Translations under genes and position numbers: made by a program
Notes under the pieces: model-generated
Database searches by the model: none
Seen by the model: only the letters and a program-made list of their open reading frames with translations
Told to the model about the DNA's origin: nothing
Assembly: GCA_020634035.1 (NCBI GenBank)
Contig: JACKCM010000005.1
Location: 620,001 to 684,000, forward strand
Length of the DNA stretch: 64,000 bases
Reading direction: 5' to 3'
From: Candidatus Obscuribacterales bacterium
GTDB lineage: Bacteria; Cyanobacteriota; Vampirovibrionia; Obscuribacterales; Obscuribacteraceae
Shown here: positions 32,216 to 41,577 of the stretch, one piece after another
Layout of the letters: each line of letters opens with the position of its first letter
Position numbering within the stretch: position 1 is the stretch's first letter

Positions 32216-32396
32216 CCTTGATATCCCTCGGGCTGGCGGAGCATTTGAAACCACAGGCCTAGCTTACAGGCTGAGAAGCGAAACAGGCGTGGTCTAAACA
32301 AGGAATTAATCTAAAGATGCCGGGCTATACCGGATCTGTTGAGATCAAGAGAGTAAAATCAGCTTCAACTCTTCGGAATTCTAAAAAGGAAATTCA

Positions 32397-35096
32397 ATGA
32401 AATTCAGACCAGCCCTTGCTATTTCCCTTCTTGTCTCTTTTTCCGCCAGTTTTTCTCCTGGTCTGGATTCAATAAATTATGCATTTCCCGCCTCTATGGC
32501 CATGGCCCGGACTGCAGAGACCCAGGAATTCAGCCGCCTGGACCGGTCGGTGCTTCCGGAGAGCTATCGTATTTTCTTCGAACCGGATCTGGAAAATCGC
32601 CAGTTCAGCGGAGAAGAGACAATCTTTGTCGATGTGGAAAAGCCCTGTGATCGAATCGTTCTCAATCAAAAGGAGCTGGAGATTGCAGAGCCCGAGATCT
32701 CCCGGGTTGGTGATTCTCATGGCGACTGGCTCAAACCTGATATAGAAATCGACGAAAAGGGTGATCGGCTTATTCTGAAGTTGAAAGAGAAGCTCAGAAA
32801 GGGCAAGTATGAGCTGCGCTTGAAATTCGCCGGCAAGCTCAACGACAAACTGGTCGGATTTTATTATTCTTCGGCAAAAGATAAAGATGGTGAGCCGATA
32901 GCCCTGGCTTCCACTCAGATGGAGCCTACCGACGCAAGAAGGGTTTTTCCTTGCTTCGACGAGCCGGATATGAAAGCGAAGTTCAAAATCTCCCTGGCTG
33001 TGGACGAGAAATTGACCGCGATTTCAAACGCTCCGGTAAAATTCGTCAAAGAGGACAAAAGAGCGGGCAAGCACATATACACATTTGAAGAGACTCCCAG
33101 GATGTCTACTTATCTGGTGGCCTTGATAGTCGGTCCGCTCGAAGCAACCGAGGCTGTCACCGTCAACGGTGTCAAAATCAGAGTCTGGGCGACCCGGGGC
33201 AAGAAGGACGAATGTCTTTATGCCCGGGGAGTAGCTGAAAAATTGCTGCCATTTTTCGAAGATTATTTCGGTGTCAAATATCCGGAAAAGAAGCTTGATC
33301 TAGTAGCTATACCGGATTTCGGACCGGGGGCAATGGAGAATCTGGGGGCGGTTACTTTTCGTGAAACACGGCTTCTGGTCGACGATAAGACATCAACTAG
33401 CGCCAAGCAGTCGGTGGCATCGGTAGTGGCACATGAGATGGCCCATATGTGGTTCGGCGACCTGGTCACCATGAGATGGTGGGACGATCTCTGGTTGAAT
33501 GAGGCTTTTGCCACCTGGATGTCGGTGAAAGCGGTGGATTTCTATATGCCGGAGTGGAAAGTATGGGATTCTTTCGTGGCCGAGCGGTCCTATGCCCTGG
33601 GAACCGATGCTCTGGAATCCACCAGACCTATTTACTCGCCGGTTAAAGACCCGGCTGAAGCCGAGGAGATGTTCGACGAGATAACCTATGAGAAAGGTGC
33701 CAGTGTCTTGCGTATGATCGAGACTTATCTGGGCGAGGAGACCTATAAAAAGGGCATTCAAGAGTACATCAAAGAATTTCAATTCAAGAACGCATCGGGA
33801 TCGGACCTGTGGAGCGCCCTGTCTAAGGCTTCAGGAAAACCGGTAAGCAAGATCATGGAAGGCTGGGTAAAGACTCCGGGCTATCCCCTGGTAACTATTA
33901 AAAGCCAGGGCAACAAGTACAAACTCGAGCAGGATAGATTTCTTCTGCTTGGCGGTAAATCCCAGTCGACCTGGCAAATTCCGATCAAATTCAAAAGTTT
34001 TGAAGAAGGCGATTCGGCTTCTAATAACGAATATCTCATGACCGGCAGGCGTACTTCTATAAGTGCTGCCAATTCACTTCTGGTTAATGCCAACGCTGAT
34101 GGATATTTCAGGACCTGTTACGCACCGGAGCTGCTCAAAGAGCTTTTAACTGAGTCGGTCATTGAAAAGCTCAATTCAAGAGAGCGTTATCAACTGCTCT
34201 CCGATAGCTGGGCTCTGACCGAAGCCGGAAAACAACCTATAACAGCCTATTTGAATCTAACCGCCCTCTATAAAAATGAGGGTGATCCGACGGTGGCGTC
34301 TCTTCTGATTCGACAACTTCATCATCTTGAACACTTCCTGCCGGAAGGCGACAGTGAGGCCGAAGCGATTCGTGAGCGCTATGCTGCCTTTGTTAGAGAC
34401 AGGCTCTCGGCTACGGCAGAGAAACTGGGCTGGGATGCCGGAGAGAAGGATAGCGATCTCACCCAGATTTTGCGTTCTCGCCTGCTTGCCGCCCTCGGGA
34501 CTATCGGGCAGGATAAGACGGTCATAGAAGAGGCTCGCAAGCGCTTCTCCGTTTATCTGTCCGACCCCGCCCAGCTGAACCCGAATCTTTATGGCGCCAT
34601 CGTCGGTATTGCCGCCTATAATGGCGACGCCAGGGACTATGAAGCTTTATTAGAATGCTGGAGAAGCTCTCAATCGGCAGAAGCCAAGGTTCGCAACCTG
34701 ATGGCTCTGGCGGACTTCCGCAATCCGTCTCTGCAGGGCAGGACGCTCAAGCTCAGTCTGACCGACGAGGTGAAGAGTCAGGATGCTCCGCATCTGGTTA
34801 CCCACCTGATCTCTACTACCGCAGGCAGATATCGTGGCTGGGATTTCGTCAAAGCGAACTGGAAAACCATGGAAGAACGCTTTCCTGTTCACCTTTTCCC
34901 CCGGGTGATCAAAGGCACCACCTCCTTTGTCACTGGCCGCGATGCCGAGGATCTGGCGTCATTTCTGGATGAACATCCGATTCGATCGGGTAAGCGGGTG
35001 GCGGCAAAAGTGCTGGAGAGGGTGAAGCTCAATGCCAGGGTAAACCAGCGTTCCTCTAAAGAGCTTATAGCCTGGTTGAAAGCTTTTTCTGGCTAA
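32397..35096 (+). CDS. M1-family aminopeptidase, exported
   Basis: An 899-residue zinc aminopeptidase with an N-terminal signal peptide (ALAISLLVSFSASFSPG), so it likely acts in the periplasm or outside. Seen: the CFDEPDMKAKFK segment, GAMEN at about residue 311, the zinc motif HEMAHMWFGDLVTMRWWDD at about 346, then the downstream Glu in LWLNEAFATWMSVK. The C-terminal helical domain is complete. AAAAAGGA precedes ATG 32397. It is about 40% alike by eye in its central domain to the cytosolic M1 enzyme at 14667-17303. Followed by a patatin gene 78 bases on. Confidence 0.94.
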   Translation: MKFRPALAISLLVSFSASFSPGLDSINYAFPASMAMARTAETQEFSRLDRSVLPESYRIFFEPDLENRQFSGEETIFVDVEKPCDRIVLNQKELEIAEPEISRVGDSHGDWLKPDIEIDEKGDRLILKLKEKLRKGKYELRLKFAGKLNDKLVGFYYSSAKDKDGEPIALASTQMEPTDARRVFPCFDEPDMKAKFKISLAVDEKLTAISNAPVKFVKEDKRAGKHIYTFEETPRMSTYLVALIVGPLEATEAVTVNGVKIRVWATRGKKDECLYARGVAEKLLPFFEDYFGVKYPEKKLDLVAIPDFGPGAMENLGAVTFRETRLLVDDKTSTSAKQSVASVVAHEMAHMWFGDLVTMRWWDDLWLNEAFATWMSVKAVDFYMPEWKVWDSFVAERSYALGTDALESTRPIYSPVKDPAEAEEMFDEITYEKGASVLRMIETYLGEETYKKGIQEYIKEFQFKNASGSDLWSALSKASGKPVSKIMEGWVKTPGYPLVTIKSQGNKYKLEQDRFLLLGGKSQSTWQIPIKFKSFEEGDSASNNEYLMTGRRTSISAANSLLVNANADGYFRTCYAPELLKELLTESVIEKLNSRERYQLLSDSWALTEAGKQPITAYLNLTALYKNEGDPTVASLLIRQLHHLEHFLPEGDSEAEAIRERYAAFVRDRLSATAEKLGWDAGEKDSDLTQILRSRLLAALGTIGQDKTVIEEARKRFSVYLSDPAQLNPNLYGAIVGIAAYNGDARDYEALLECWRSSQSAEAKVRNLMALADFRNPSLQGRTLKLSLTDEVKSQDAPHLVTHLISTTAGRYRGWDFVKANWKTMEERFPVHLFPRVIKGTTSFVTGRDAEDLASFLDEHPIRSGKRVAAKVLERVKLNARVNQRSSKELIAWLKAFSG

Positions 35097-35174
35097 AATC
35101 GAGAGAAACTTTGACATATTCCGGAACTCCGCTAAATTGGTAGTATAGGTAGCCAATTAGTAAGAACCCGGACA

Positions 35175-36197
35175 ATGCCACCAGAAAAGAGAGATTCCAC
35201 TGTCGTAAGACCATCGCGAGCGCTCGTCTTGAGCGGCGGTGGCGGCAGAGGTGCCTACGAAGTCGGTGTCATGAAAGCTTATTCAGAACGCAATTTTGCC
35301 TTCGACTGGATCATTGGAACCAGTATCGGTGCCATAAACGCCACTCTTTTTGCCCAGGGAGACCTGGCTGTTCTCGAAGAGGTCTGGAGCAAGATAACCA
35401 GCCAGCATGTCTACAAACTGCCCAGTCCCCAGCATCTCAGGCGTGTCTTTTTCGGTCAGCGTCTGGGTTTTCTCGATACCTCCCCTTTAGAAGAAATGCT
35501 CAATCGTTATGTCGATATAGAGCGTTTTCGGGCATCACCGAGCCAGATCGGTATAGTGACCACCGACCTTTGCAGTCTTGAAACCAAGGTTTTTTTCAAG
35601 CACGATATCGAGACAAAAGAGCAACTGGTAGATATTCTGATGGCTTCATCGGCGGTTCCCTTGCTTTTCCCTCCCAGGCAACTGAATGGTGAGGGCTGCT
35701 GGATGGATGGCGGACTGGCCACAAACACTCCTATTCAAGAAGCTATAAATCTTGGAGCCAGAGAAGTTTATGCCGTTCTAGTCGAGCCTGATCCGGTCGA
35801 TGAATGTCCTGCTTCTCTTCCCAAGTTAATTGCCAGGATTATAGAGATGTTGCTCGATCAATCGGCTCGCAGTGGTATCACCCATGTCAGCTTTTTCAAT
35901 CGCAGACATCGTCTAAATGAACTGGCCAGAGAGGTAGAAGAGAGCTGGTGTCGTCTGGAAGGTCCAGGCAATAACGGATCAAATTCTAATTCAGATGCCA
36001 GTGCGGAGTCTGAAGCGGCTTTTCTAGATCAGATTCGCTCGAATCTGGAAAACCTAGAAAGAGTGCGGCTCTTTCTGGTAAAGCCGCCGGCCAGACGTGT
36101 CGGTTCTTTATTAGAGATAGATCCGATCTCATCGAAGTGGCTGCTTAGAATGGGCTATGAAGACGCAATCAAAAGCTGTGTTCATATCGAGAGCTGA
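35175..36197 (+). CDS. Patatin-like phospholipase
   Basis: A 340-residue Ser-Asp acyl hydrolase. Seen: oxyanion motif GGGGRGAYEVG (about residue 17), nucleophile elbow IIGTSIGAINA with the catalytic Ser, and the catalytic Asp in DGGLATNTPI (about residue 180). The C-terminal third is specific and contains an insert of Asn/Ser/Gly residues, then ENLERVRLFLVKPPARR. Cytoplasmic or membrane-surface; no signal peptide. Acts on phospholipid or neutral lipid; specificity not readable. ATG 35175. Confidence 0.92.
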   Translation: MPPEKRDSTVVRPSRALVLSGGGGRGAYEVGVMKAYSERNFAFDWIIGTSIGAINATLFAQGDLAVLEEVWSKITSQHVYKLPSPQHLRRVFFGQRLGFLDTSPLEEMLNRYVDIERFRASPSQIGIVTTDLCSLETKVFFKHDIETKEQLVDILMASSAVPLLFPPRQLNGEGCWMDGGLATNTPIQEAINLGAREVYAVLVEPDPVDECPASLPKLIARIIEMLLDQSARSGITHVSFFNRRHRLNELAREVEESWCRLEGPGNNGSNSNSDASAESEAAFLDQIRSNLENLERVRLFLVKPPARRVGSLLEIDPISSKWLLRMGYEDAIKSCVHIES

Positions 36198-36215
36198 ATA
36201 TTCTAACTTAAAAGC

Positions 36216-36914
36216 TCAATCTTGCTTGATATCGTATCTGGTTATATCGTCTTTGATCTTATAACCCAGTTTTGTTGCCCGCTCTCTATCCTTCTGCGCT
36301 CTCGCCGGCAGAGATAGGCTTTCGTAGATATCGGCGCGGATATGGAAAGGCAGAGGACTTTCCGGATCCAACGAGATAGCCTTCTTTAAATCTTTCAGCG
36401 CAGCATCGCTATCTTCGCTTCGGATCTCTATCAAAGCGCGATAACAGTACCAGACCGACTGTCCGGGTTCCAACTGCAGTGCTCTATCCACATCGGCTCT
36501 CGCTTTCTCTTGATCATCGCTATAAGAATAGGCCAGACCTCTGTTTGCCAGCAAGAAAGCCTCTTTGTAATATGGGTTTCTGCTGAGATGTCTGTTGATG
36601 CTGGCGATACTGAAGCTTTCGGTCTGTCGATATTTGAAAGCCATATTAAAGTCATCTATCGCTTCTTTGTATTTGCCGAGCTTGCAGTAGCCGTAGCCCC
36701 TCAGGGTATAAAGCCCGGAATTTCTGTATTTTTCCAGTCCCTCACCAAGACTGGCTGTTGCTTTGCGATATTCCCCTTCGGCTATGGTGGTGACGGCTCT
36801 ACCGTAGTAATAGCCGACTTCGCTTCTCTCGAAAAGATCTACATGTCCGGCTCCGGAGCAAGCCGTCAGAAGCGATATTACAGGTAGTATCAAAATCAAG
36901 ATTCTGAGTAACAT
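36216..36914 (-). CDS. TPR lipoprotein
   Basis: A 232-residue protein. ATG 36914 is chosen because it opens a lipoprotein signal (MLLRILILILPVISLLTAC, lipobox LLTAC); a longer frame adds 19 residues of low signal quality. TPR units follow: YYGRAVTTIAEGEYRKATAS, YTLRGYGYCKLGKYKEAIDD, LANRGLAYSYSDDQEKAR and ALKDLKKAISLDPESP. It probably sits in the membrane facing the periplasm. Partner unknown. Stop is 18 bases from the patatin stop (convergent). Confidence 0.8.
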   Translation of the reverse strand: MLLRILILILPVISLLTACSGAGHVDLFERSEVGYYYGRAVTTIAEGEYRKATASLGEGLEKYRNSGLYTLRGYGYCKLGKYKEAIDDFNMAFKYRQTESFSIASINRHLSRNPYYKEAFLLANRGLAYSYSDDQEKARADVDRALQLEPGQSVWYCYRALIEIRSEDSDAALKDLKKAISLDPESPLPFHIRADIYESLSLPARAQKDRERATKLGYKIKDDITRYDIKQD

Positions 36915-37101
36915 GGATTTATCGCTTCTCTCATCGCCCGGGAAGAACAGAATACCGCATCCCGGCTTCAAAGATTAGAAATTTCTTCTCTTTACAGTGC
37001 TTTTCGTATAATTCCCCTTTTAGAAATACCTCTTTACAATTATAGTTCTGTATATACTATGGAAGCCGGATAGCAGTAGACAGCGGTATGAGGTCCTGAA
37101 T

Positions 37102-37734
37102 ATGCATCCATTCTGGATTCAGAAGATAGAAGAGCAACGCAAGGGCGCGGTGACCAAGTTCTGGATCAGTATGATTCTGGTGGTGCTGGTACCGCTGATG
37201 TTGATCTTTCGCTCGGATTTCTTCTTGATACTGGCTATGTTCTGCTTCGGCGGAGCGGCATTGAGACTTTACTGGGGCGAACAGAAAGAGATTGTCGACT
37301 TTGCCCAGGGTGCCAGGCGGCAGGCTGACGCCCTGACTGAATATCGCCTGGGTACAGGAGTCTACGAAGGAGGATCTGCTTCCTCTACGCATCATCCCGA
37401 GATGGTAGACGAGTTCGGTAATTTGCTTGAAGCTGAGCACATTCCATTAAGCGCCGGTGCCGGTGCCGCTTTCGAGAACTACGAGCAAGAGCAGGAACAA
37501 GAACAAGAACAGGTCGCGGCTGAGAACTTCTTCAATGTTGAGCTAGAGAACGGTCGTCCCCTGGCTGAGCTGGAAGCGAGTAAGTCCAAGAAAGTTCGCA
37601 AACAATACGCTTCTGCCGACGACATGCAGCTGGAAGACCCCCAGAGCCATCCCCGGCAGCATCCATTTCAGAATTCCCGCAACATTCAGCCTCGCAAGTC
37701 GCAAGAAGTAGAAAGTCTCGAGATCCACGATTAA
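37102..37734 (+). CDS. Small membrane protein with charged disordered tail
   Basis: A 210-residue protein not recognised. Residues about 20-60 hold two close hydrophobic segments (FWISMILVVLVPLMLIF, FFLILAMFCFGGAALRLYW), so a hairpin in the inner membrane is likely. The rest is soluble and probably disordered, with an EQEQEQEQEQ-type run near residue 135 and a basic, Gln-rich end (QPRKSQEVESLEIHD). The N terminus begins with MHPFWIQKIEEQRKG. GAGG lies seven bases before ATG 37102. Confidence 0.7.
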   Translation: MHPFWIQKIEEQRKGAVTKFWISMILVVLVPLMLIFRSDFFLILAMFCFGGAALRLYWGEQKEIVDFAQGARRQADALTEYRLGTGVYEGGSASSTHHPEMVDEFGNLLEAEHIPLSAGAGAAFENYEQEQEQEQEQVAAENFFNVELENGRPLAELEASKSKKVRKQYASADDMQLEDPQSHPRQHPFQNSRNIQPRKSQEVESLEIHD

Positions 37735-37766
37735 AACTCTATACGGTGACACCGATAGTAGTGACC

Positions 37767-38738
37767 TCAATCGGTAGAGACACATACCGCCGCGTAACCG
37801 CCCGAGAAGGGTTGGGCATCGACATATTTGTAAGGGATGATCAGTTTGCCCTTGTTATCTATAAAGCCAATCTTGGTCAATTTTTTGACAATCGCTCTTT
37901 TCTCTGAGAATTTTTCGGCTCTCAGAAAGGCAGGCGTTATGACGATCTGTCCTTTGCGGTCGGCGTAGCCCCACTTGTTGCCCTTCTTATAAGGGGCAAG
38001 ACCGTCTGAATAGATGGTCTTCGATTCGGTCTGGTCTCTGACCTGAAAATAGTCATTGGCGTCTATAATGCCGAACTGTCCATCGAGAAAGACTTCAGAG
38101 ACTCCATCGGCGAAGGATGTGACGGTATCGTATTTGGGTTCAATCTGCATCTTACCAGTGGTATTGACGAAGCCCCATTTGCCCTCCACCAGAACAGCGG
38201 CAAGTCCATCTGAAAAAGGTTTGACATCTTCATACTGCGGCTTCATCACCAGATTGCCGGTCTTGTCTATGAAACCCCATAGTCCGCTCTCTTTCACCGG
38301 CGCCAGTCCACCGGAAAATCCCCGGGCTTCTTCGAAAGAAGGTTCCACCGTGGTGGCACCACTTTTATCGATATAACCCCACTTGCCGCCTTTCATGCGC
38401 ACCGGGGCCAGACCATCGGTGAAATCACCGGCAGAATAATACTGTGGTTTAATCAGCATCTGCCCCTGGGGATCTATGTAACCCCAGAGATTGTCTTTCT
38501 TGACCGCGGCAAGCCCATCAGAAAACGATCGAGCCTTTTGATAGCTGGGTTCTACGATAAGTCTGCCGTACCAGTCTATAAAGCCCCATTTTTGAGTGGC
38601 TTCGATAGGATCCGTTTCTATGAGATTGGCATCAATGGTAGTGTCAGATTTCTGACCGCAACCAGTCAGCATCATAACGGCCAAAGAAATCAGGATGGTG
38701 GCGTGGAATCTCATAGTCTTTATCTTCAACTTAAACAT
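37767..38738 (-). CDS. WG-repeat lipoprotein
   Basis: A 323-residue exported protein. ATG 38738 is favoured, with GGGA upstream and a signal ending in lipobox LTGC; an in-frame ATG at 38714 also leaves a working lipoprotein signal. Eight WG repeats follow (WGFIDWYGRLIVEPSYQKA, WGYIDPQGQMLIKPQYY, WGYIDKSGATTVEPSFEEA, WGFIDKTGNLVMKPQYEDV and others), each about 40 residues with a conserved FSDGLAxV end. WG repeats are common in bacterial extracytoplasmic proteins and probably form a toroid; ligand unknown. The gene begins 31 bases after the stop of the kinase at 38770-41445 and is likely in its transcript. Confidence 0.85.
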   Translation of the reverse strand: MFKLKIKTMRFHATILISLAVMMLTGCGQKSDTTIDANLIETDPIEATQKWGFIDWYGRLIVEPSYQKARSFSDGLAAVKKDNLWGYIDPQGQMLIKPQYYSAGDFTDGLAPVRMKGGKWGYIDKSGATTVEPSFEEARGFSGGLAPVKESGLWGFIDKTGNLVMKPQYEDVKPFSDGLAAVLVEGKWGFVNTTGKMQIEPKYDTVTSFADGVSEVFLDGQFGIIDANDYFQVRDQTESKTIYSDGLAPYKKGNKWGYADRKGQIVITPAFLRAEKFSEKRAIVKKLTKIGFIDNKGKLIIPYKYVDAQPFSGGYAAVCVSTD

Positions 38739-38769
38739 AGTGTTCCCGGATGCTCTAGTTAATCTTCCC

Positions 38770-41445
38770 CTATAATTCATCTATTTCTTTCTGTATTTCA
38801 GCCATTTTTTCTTTATCACCGCTATGGTCCAGATATCTGGCATAGGTAGAGAAGATCTTTAGTTTAGCCGCCCTATCTAAAGAACCGACTAAATTATCGG
38901 ACCTGATCAGCTCCACCGGTTTTTCAGCCAGGGACTTAGCCTGTTTGTAATCGTTGGTGAGCATATATGTATGGGCCAGGGCGCTTGAGATCTGAGCCGT
39001 TTTGGCGCCTTCGAAGCCGTAGAACGACTGAGCTAGAGAAAGAGCATCTTCAAGGTATTTGGTCGACATCTTCAGGTCCTGGTTCTCGCGATGATACTCG
39101 GCCAGCAAGAGCATGTCTTCGATGACGCCATTGGTCTTGCCGGACATTTTGTCCACATGCTCGACCATCTCGTAGAGTTCTCTTATCTTTTCGGTCTTTT
39201 GCTGAGAACGATACATTCGGGCAAGGTCCCCTACAAGATTGAGGACTTTGTTCTCCTCCCTGGCCGGTGAGCGTAGCATGGCTACCAGGGCATTCAGATA
39301 GCAAGCTTCGGCTTTGGTGTCGTTTTTCCGAATTCTTGTACTGTACATATCTCCCAGACCGCGATTGGCATCGGCTCTCAGAAGAAGCTCTTGTTCGGTT
39401 GGCTCTTTGACCTCGGCAAGTATATTCAAAGCCTCCTCATATCTTTTAATCGCTTTATCCGCTTCATCGGACATCCTCAAGGCATCAGCCAGGAGAATAA
39501 AGGTCCTCGCCCTCAATGTCTCGGGTACTTCCGATGAGCGTTCTAGAGAAGCGGCGGCGGCGTTAAGAGTAGAGAGTGCTTTAGGCACTTGATTTTGCGC
39601 CAGATAAATCTCGGCCAGTTCGCATTTCGCTTCGGCGGCCTGGGGGCTGGTCGGTCTATAGGTGTTGCGGGCGATGCCCAGAGCTTCTAAGGCGTTCTCT
39701 TTGGCTTGATCGAGCTCTCCGAGGCGGCGATTGACATCGGCCAGGGCTTCTAAGGTAGGAAACAGTCCGGCGCTGGCTCTGCCGGCAGCGTTTTTGCGTA
39801 ATTCAATCGCCTCTTCCAGCTTCTTTTTCACGTCGAGATATTTCTCGTTGTGGTTGTCTTTGAGGTCGAGGATGGCGAGGTTATCCACCAGGTTGTTTAT
39901 AACCAGGCTGTTTTCAGGCAAGCCTTCCTTGGCCAGGACAATTGTTTTTTCGAGCAGAGTCCTGGCTCGGTCCCACATGCCGGCGTCCATGTAGCTGACT
40001 GCGATGTCGTTGAGCTGATAGCAGTAATCTTCTATCTGGTCTTTGTCACCGTCGGTACTTGTAATCAAGTTACGAAGACTGGCGAGACCCTTTTGCTCTC
40101 CTTTGAAGACGTCTTTCTTGTCTGCCTCTTCCAGGGCTCTCAGTCTGTCTGAGAGCTGGTCAGCCGCTTTGTAGCGACCGGTCATGCGATAGAGGTCTAT
40201 GACCCTGACCAGAGATGGAGAGACCCATTCTTTTCTCTCTTCGTCGGCTATATTCAAAGCCTCTACCGAGGCGGTTTCGGCTTTATTGAAATCGAGACCG
40301 GCGACGGCATTATCATAGATTTTTACGGCATGGTGATATCTGCGTTCAGCAGGCTCTATGAAGCGGATTATCTTGTCTTTGAAGGTGAAAGTACCGCCAC
40401 CGATGATAAGGGCAGTGAGGACGGCGACTAACACCGGATTGACACCTTTGCCTCGTTCGGCATGTTTGCGAATCTGTTTCTCTTGCCAGGCGTGAATGGC
40501 ATTGGCCACCGAACCCCGGGGTGTGTAAGAGCCGACTTGTTCCAGGGCATCAATCACCTGTTGCATCGACTGGAAGCGATGTTTGGGATTCTTTGCCATG
40601 CATTTGAGAATGATCGATTCCAGCTGGGTGCCGTCTTTGAACTCCGGTCTCAACTCAGCCAGCGGTTTTGGCCTTTCATGGGTCTGCATATGGAATGTTT
40701 CGTAGACATTGCCGCCTATCAATGGCGGCTGACCGGTGAGCGCCTCGTACATCAGACAGCCCAGAGAGTATATGTCGGAGCGCAAGTCGATGGTCTTGGC
40801 CATGCACTGTTCCGGACTCATATAAAGGGGGCTTCCGACGATTTCGCCGGTCTGGGTGAGACCCAGGTCTGTGAGGGTATCGGTGTCGCTCGGTATCAAC
40901 TTGGCGATACCGAAGTCCAGGATCTTCACATAGTCTGCGTCTCCGCCTTTTTCTACCAGGGCGATATTGCTCGGTTTCAGATCCCTGTGCACTATTCCTT
41001 GTTTGTGGGCATAGCCAAGGGCATCACAGATCTCGGTAAAAATTTTGATGGCGCGACGGACTGTAAGCTTCCCTCTTTCATCGAGGGTCTCGGAGAGGTT
41101 TTTGCCTTCCATGTACTCCATGACGATGCAATGACGGTCTGCTTCGTCGGTGAAGAAGTCGTACAGTTTGATGATGTGTTTATGGCGCAGATTGCGGTAA
41201 GTTTTTGCTTCCTGAAAGAATCTTTTGACTCTGGTTTCGTCGGACAGCAACTCGGAGTGCAGTATCTTTACGGCAACGGTGGCTCCGGTTCTCGAATCGA
41301 GCGCTTTGTAGACATTGCTCATCCCGCCTCTGCCCAGATAAGAGACCGTGCGGTATCGGTTTTTGAGCACAGTACCGATTACCAGCGCGTCCGAACGCGC
41401 TTTCTTATGGGTACCGGTAGAACGCTGATTTTGCGAGGAGGTCAT
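38770..41445 (-). CDS. Ser/Thr protein kinase with membrane segment and TPR domain
   Basis: An 891-residue eukaryotic-type kinase. The kinase domain (about 25-295) has the Gly loop YLGRGGMSNVYKA, the ATP Lys in VAVKIL, HRDLKPSN, DFGIAKLI and the activation-segment SPLYMSPEQC. After a disordered stretch a transmembrane segment (LVAVLTALIIGGGTFTF) precedes about 500 residues of extracytoplasmic TPR units (ALGYAHKQG precedes; then YHHAVKIYDNAVAGLDF, LKDLKKKLEEAIELRK, ALSTLNAAAASLERSSE). The TPRs would sense or bind peptides outside. ATG 41445. Upstream of the WG lipoprotein in one operon. It is one of three such kinases in the window. Confidence 0.9.
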   Translation of the reverse strand: MTSSQNQRSTGTHKKARSDALVIGTVLKNRYRTVSYLGRGGMSNVYKALDSRTGATVAVKILHSELLSDETRVKRFFQEAKTYRNLRHKHIIKLYDFFTDEADRHCIVMEYMEGKNLSETLDERGKLTVRRAIKIFTEICDALGYAHKQGIVHRDLKPSNIALVEKGGDADYVKILDFGIAKLIPSDTDTLTDLGLTQTGEIVGSPLYMSPEQCMAKTIDLRSDIYSLGCLMYEALTGQPPLIGGNVYETFHMQTHERPKPLAELRPEFKDGTQLESIILKCMAKNPKHRFQSMQQVIDALEQVGSYTPRGSVANAIHAWQEKQIRKHAERGKGVNPVLVAVLTALIIGGGTFTFKDKIIRFIEPAERRYHHAVKIYDNAVAGLDFNKAETASVEALNIADEERKEWVSPSLVRVIDLYRMTGRYKAADQLSDRLRALEEADKKDVFKGEQKGLASLRNLITSTDGDKDQIEDYCYQLNDIAVSYMDAGMWDRARTLLEKTIVLAKEGLPENSLVINNLVDNLAILDLKDNHNEKYLDVKKKLEEAIELRKNAAGRASAGLFPTLEALADVNRRLGELDQAKENALEALGIARNTYRPTSPQAAEAKCELAEIYLAQNQVPKALSTLNAAAASLERSSEVPETLRARTFILLADALRMSDEADKAIKRYEEALNILAEVKEPTEQELLLRADANRGLGDMYSTRIRKNDTKAEACYLNALVAMLRSPAREENKVLNLVGDLARMYRSQQKTEKIRELYEMVEHVDKMSGKTNGVIEDMLLLAEYHRENQDLKMSTKYLEDALSLAQSFYGFEGAKTAQISSALAHTYMLTNDYKQAKSLAEKPVELIRSDNLVGSLDRAAKLKIFSTYARYLDHSGDKEKMAEIQKEIDEL

Positions 41446-41577
41446 CTCTGGAGCGGGGTAAGTCAGGGAAGCCGGCTCACCGGCTATATGTTCTTCTATC
41501 TACAATCTGCCCAGAATTCTTATTATTAATAAAACACCCGGCTTATAAGAAACTTTGCTGAAAGCTTCACCGGAAAT

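Noticed and set aside
40462..41529. Long plus-strand open frame opposite the Ser/Thr kinase
   Set aside because: It is antisense to a complete kinase gene whose motifs are clear; the frame has no family features.
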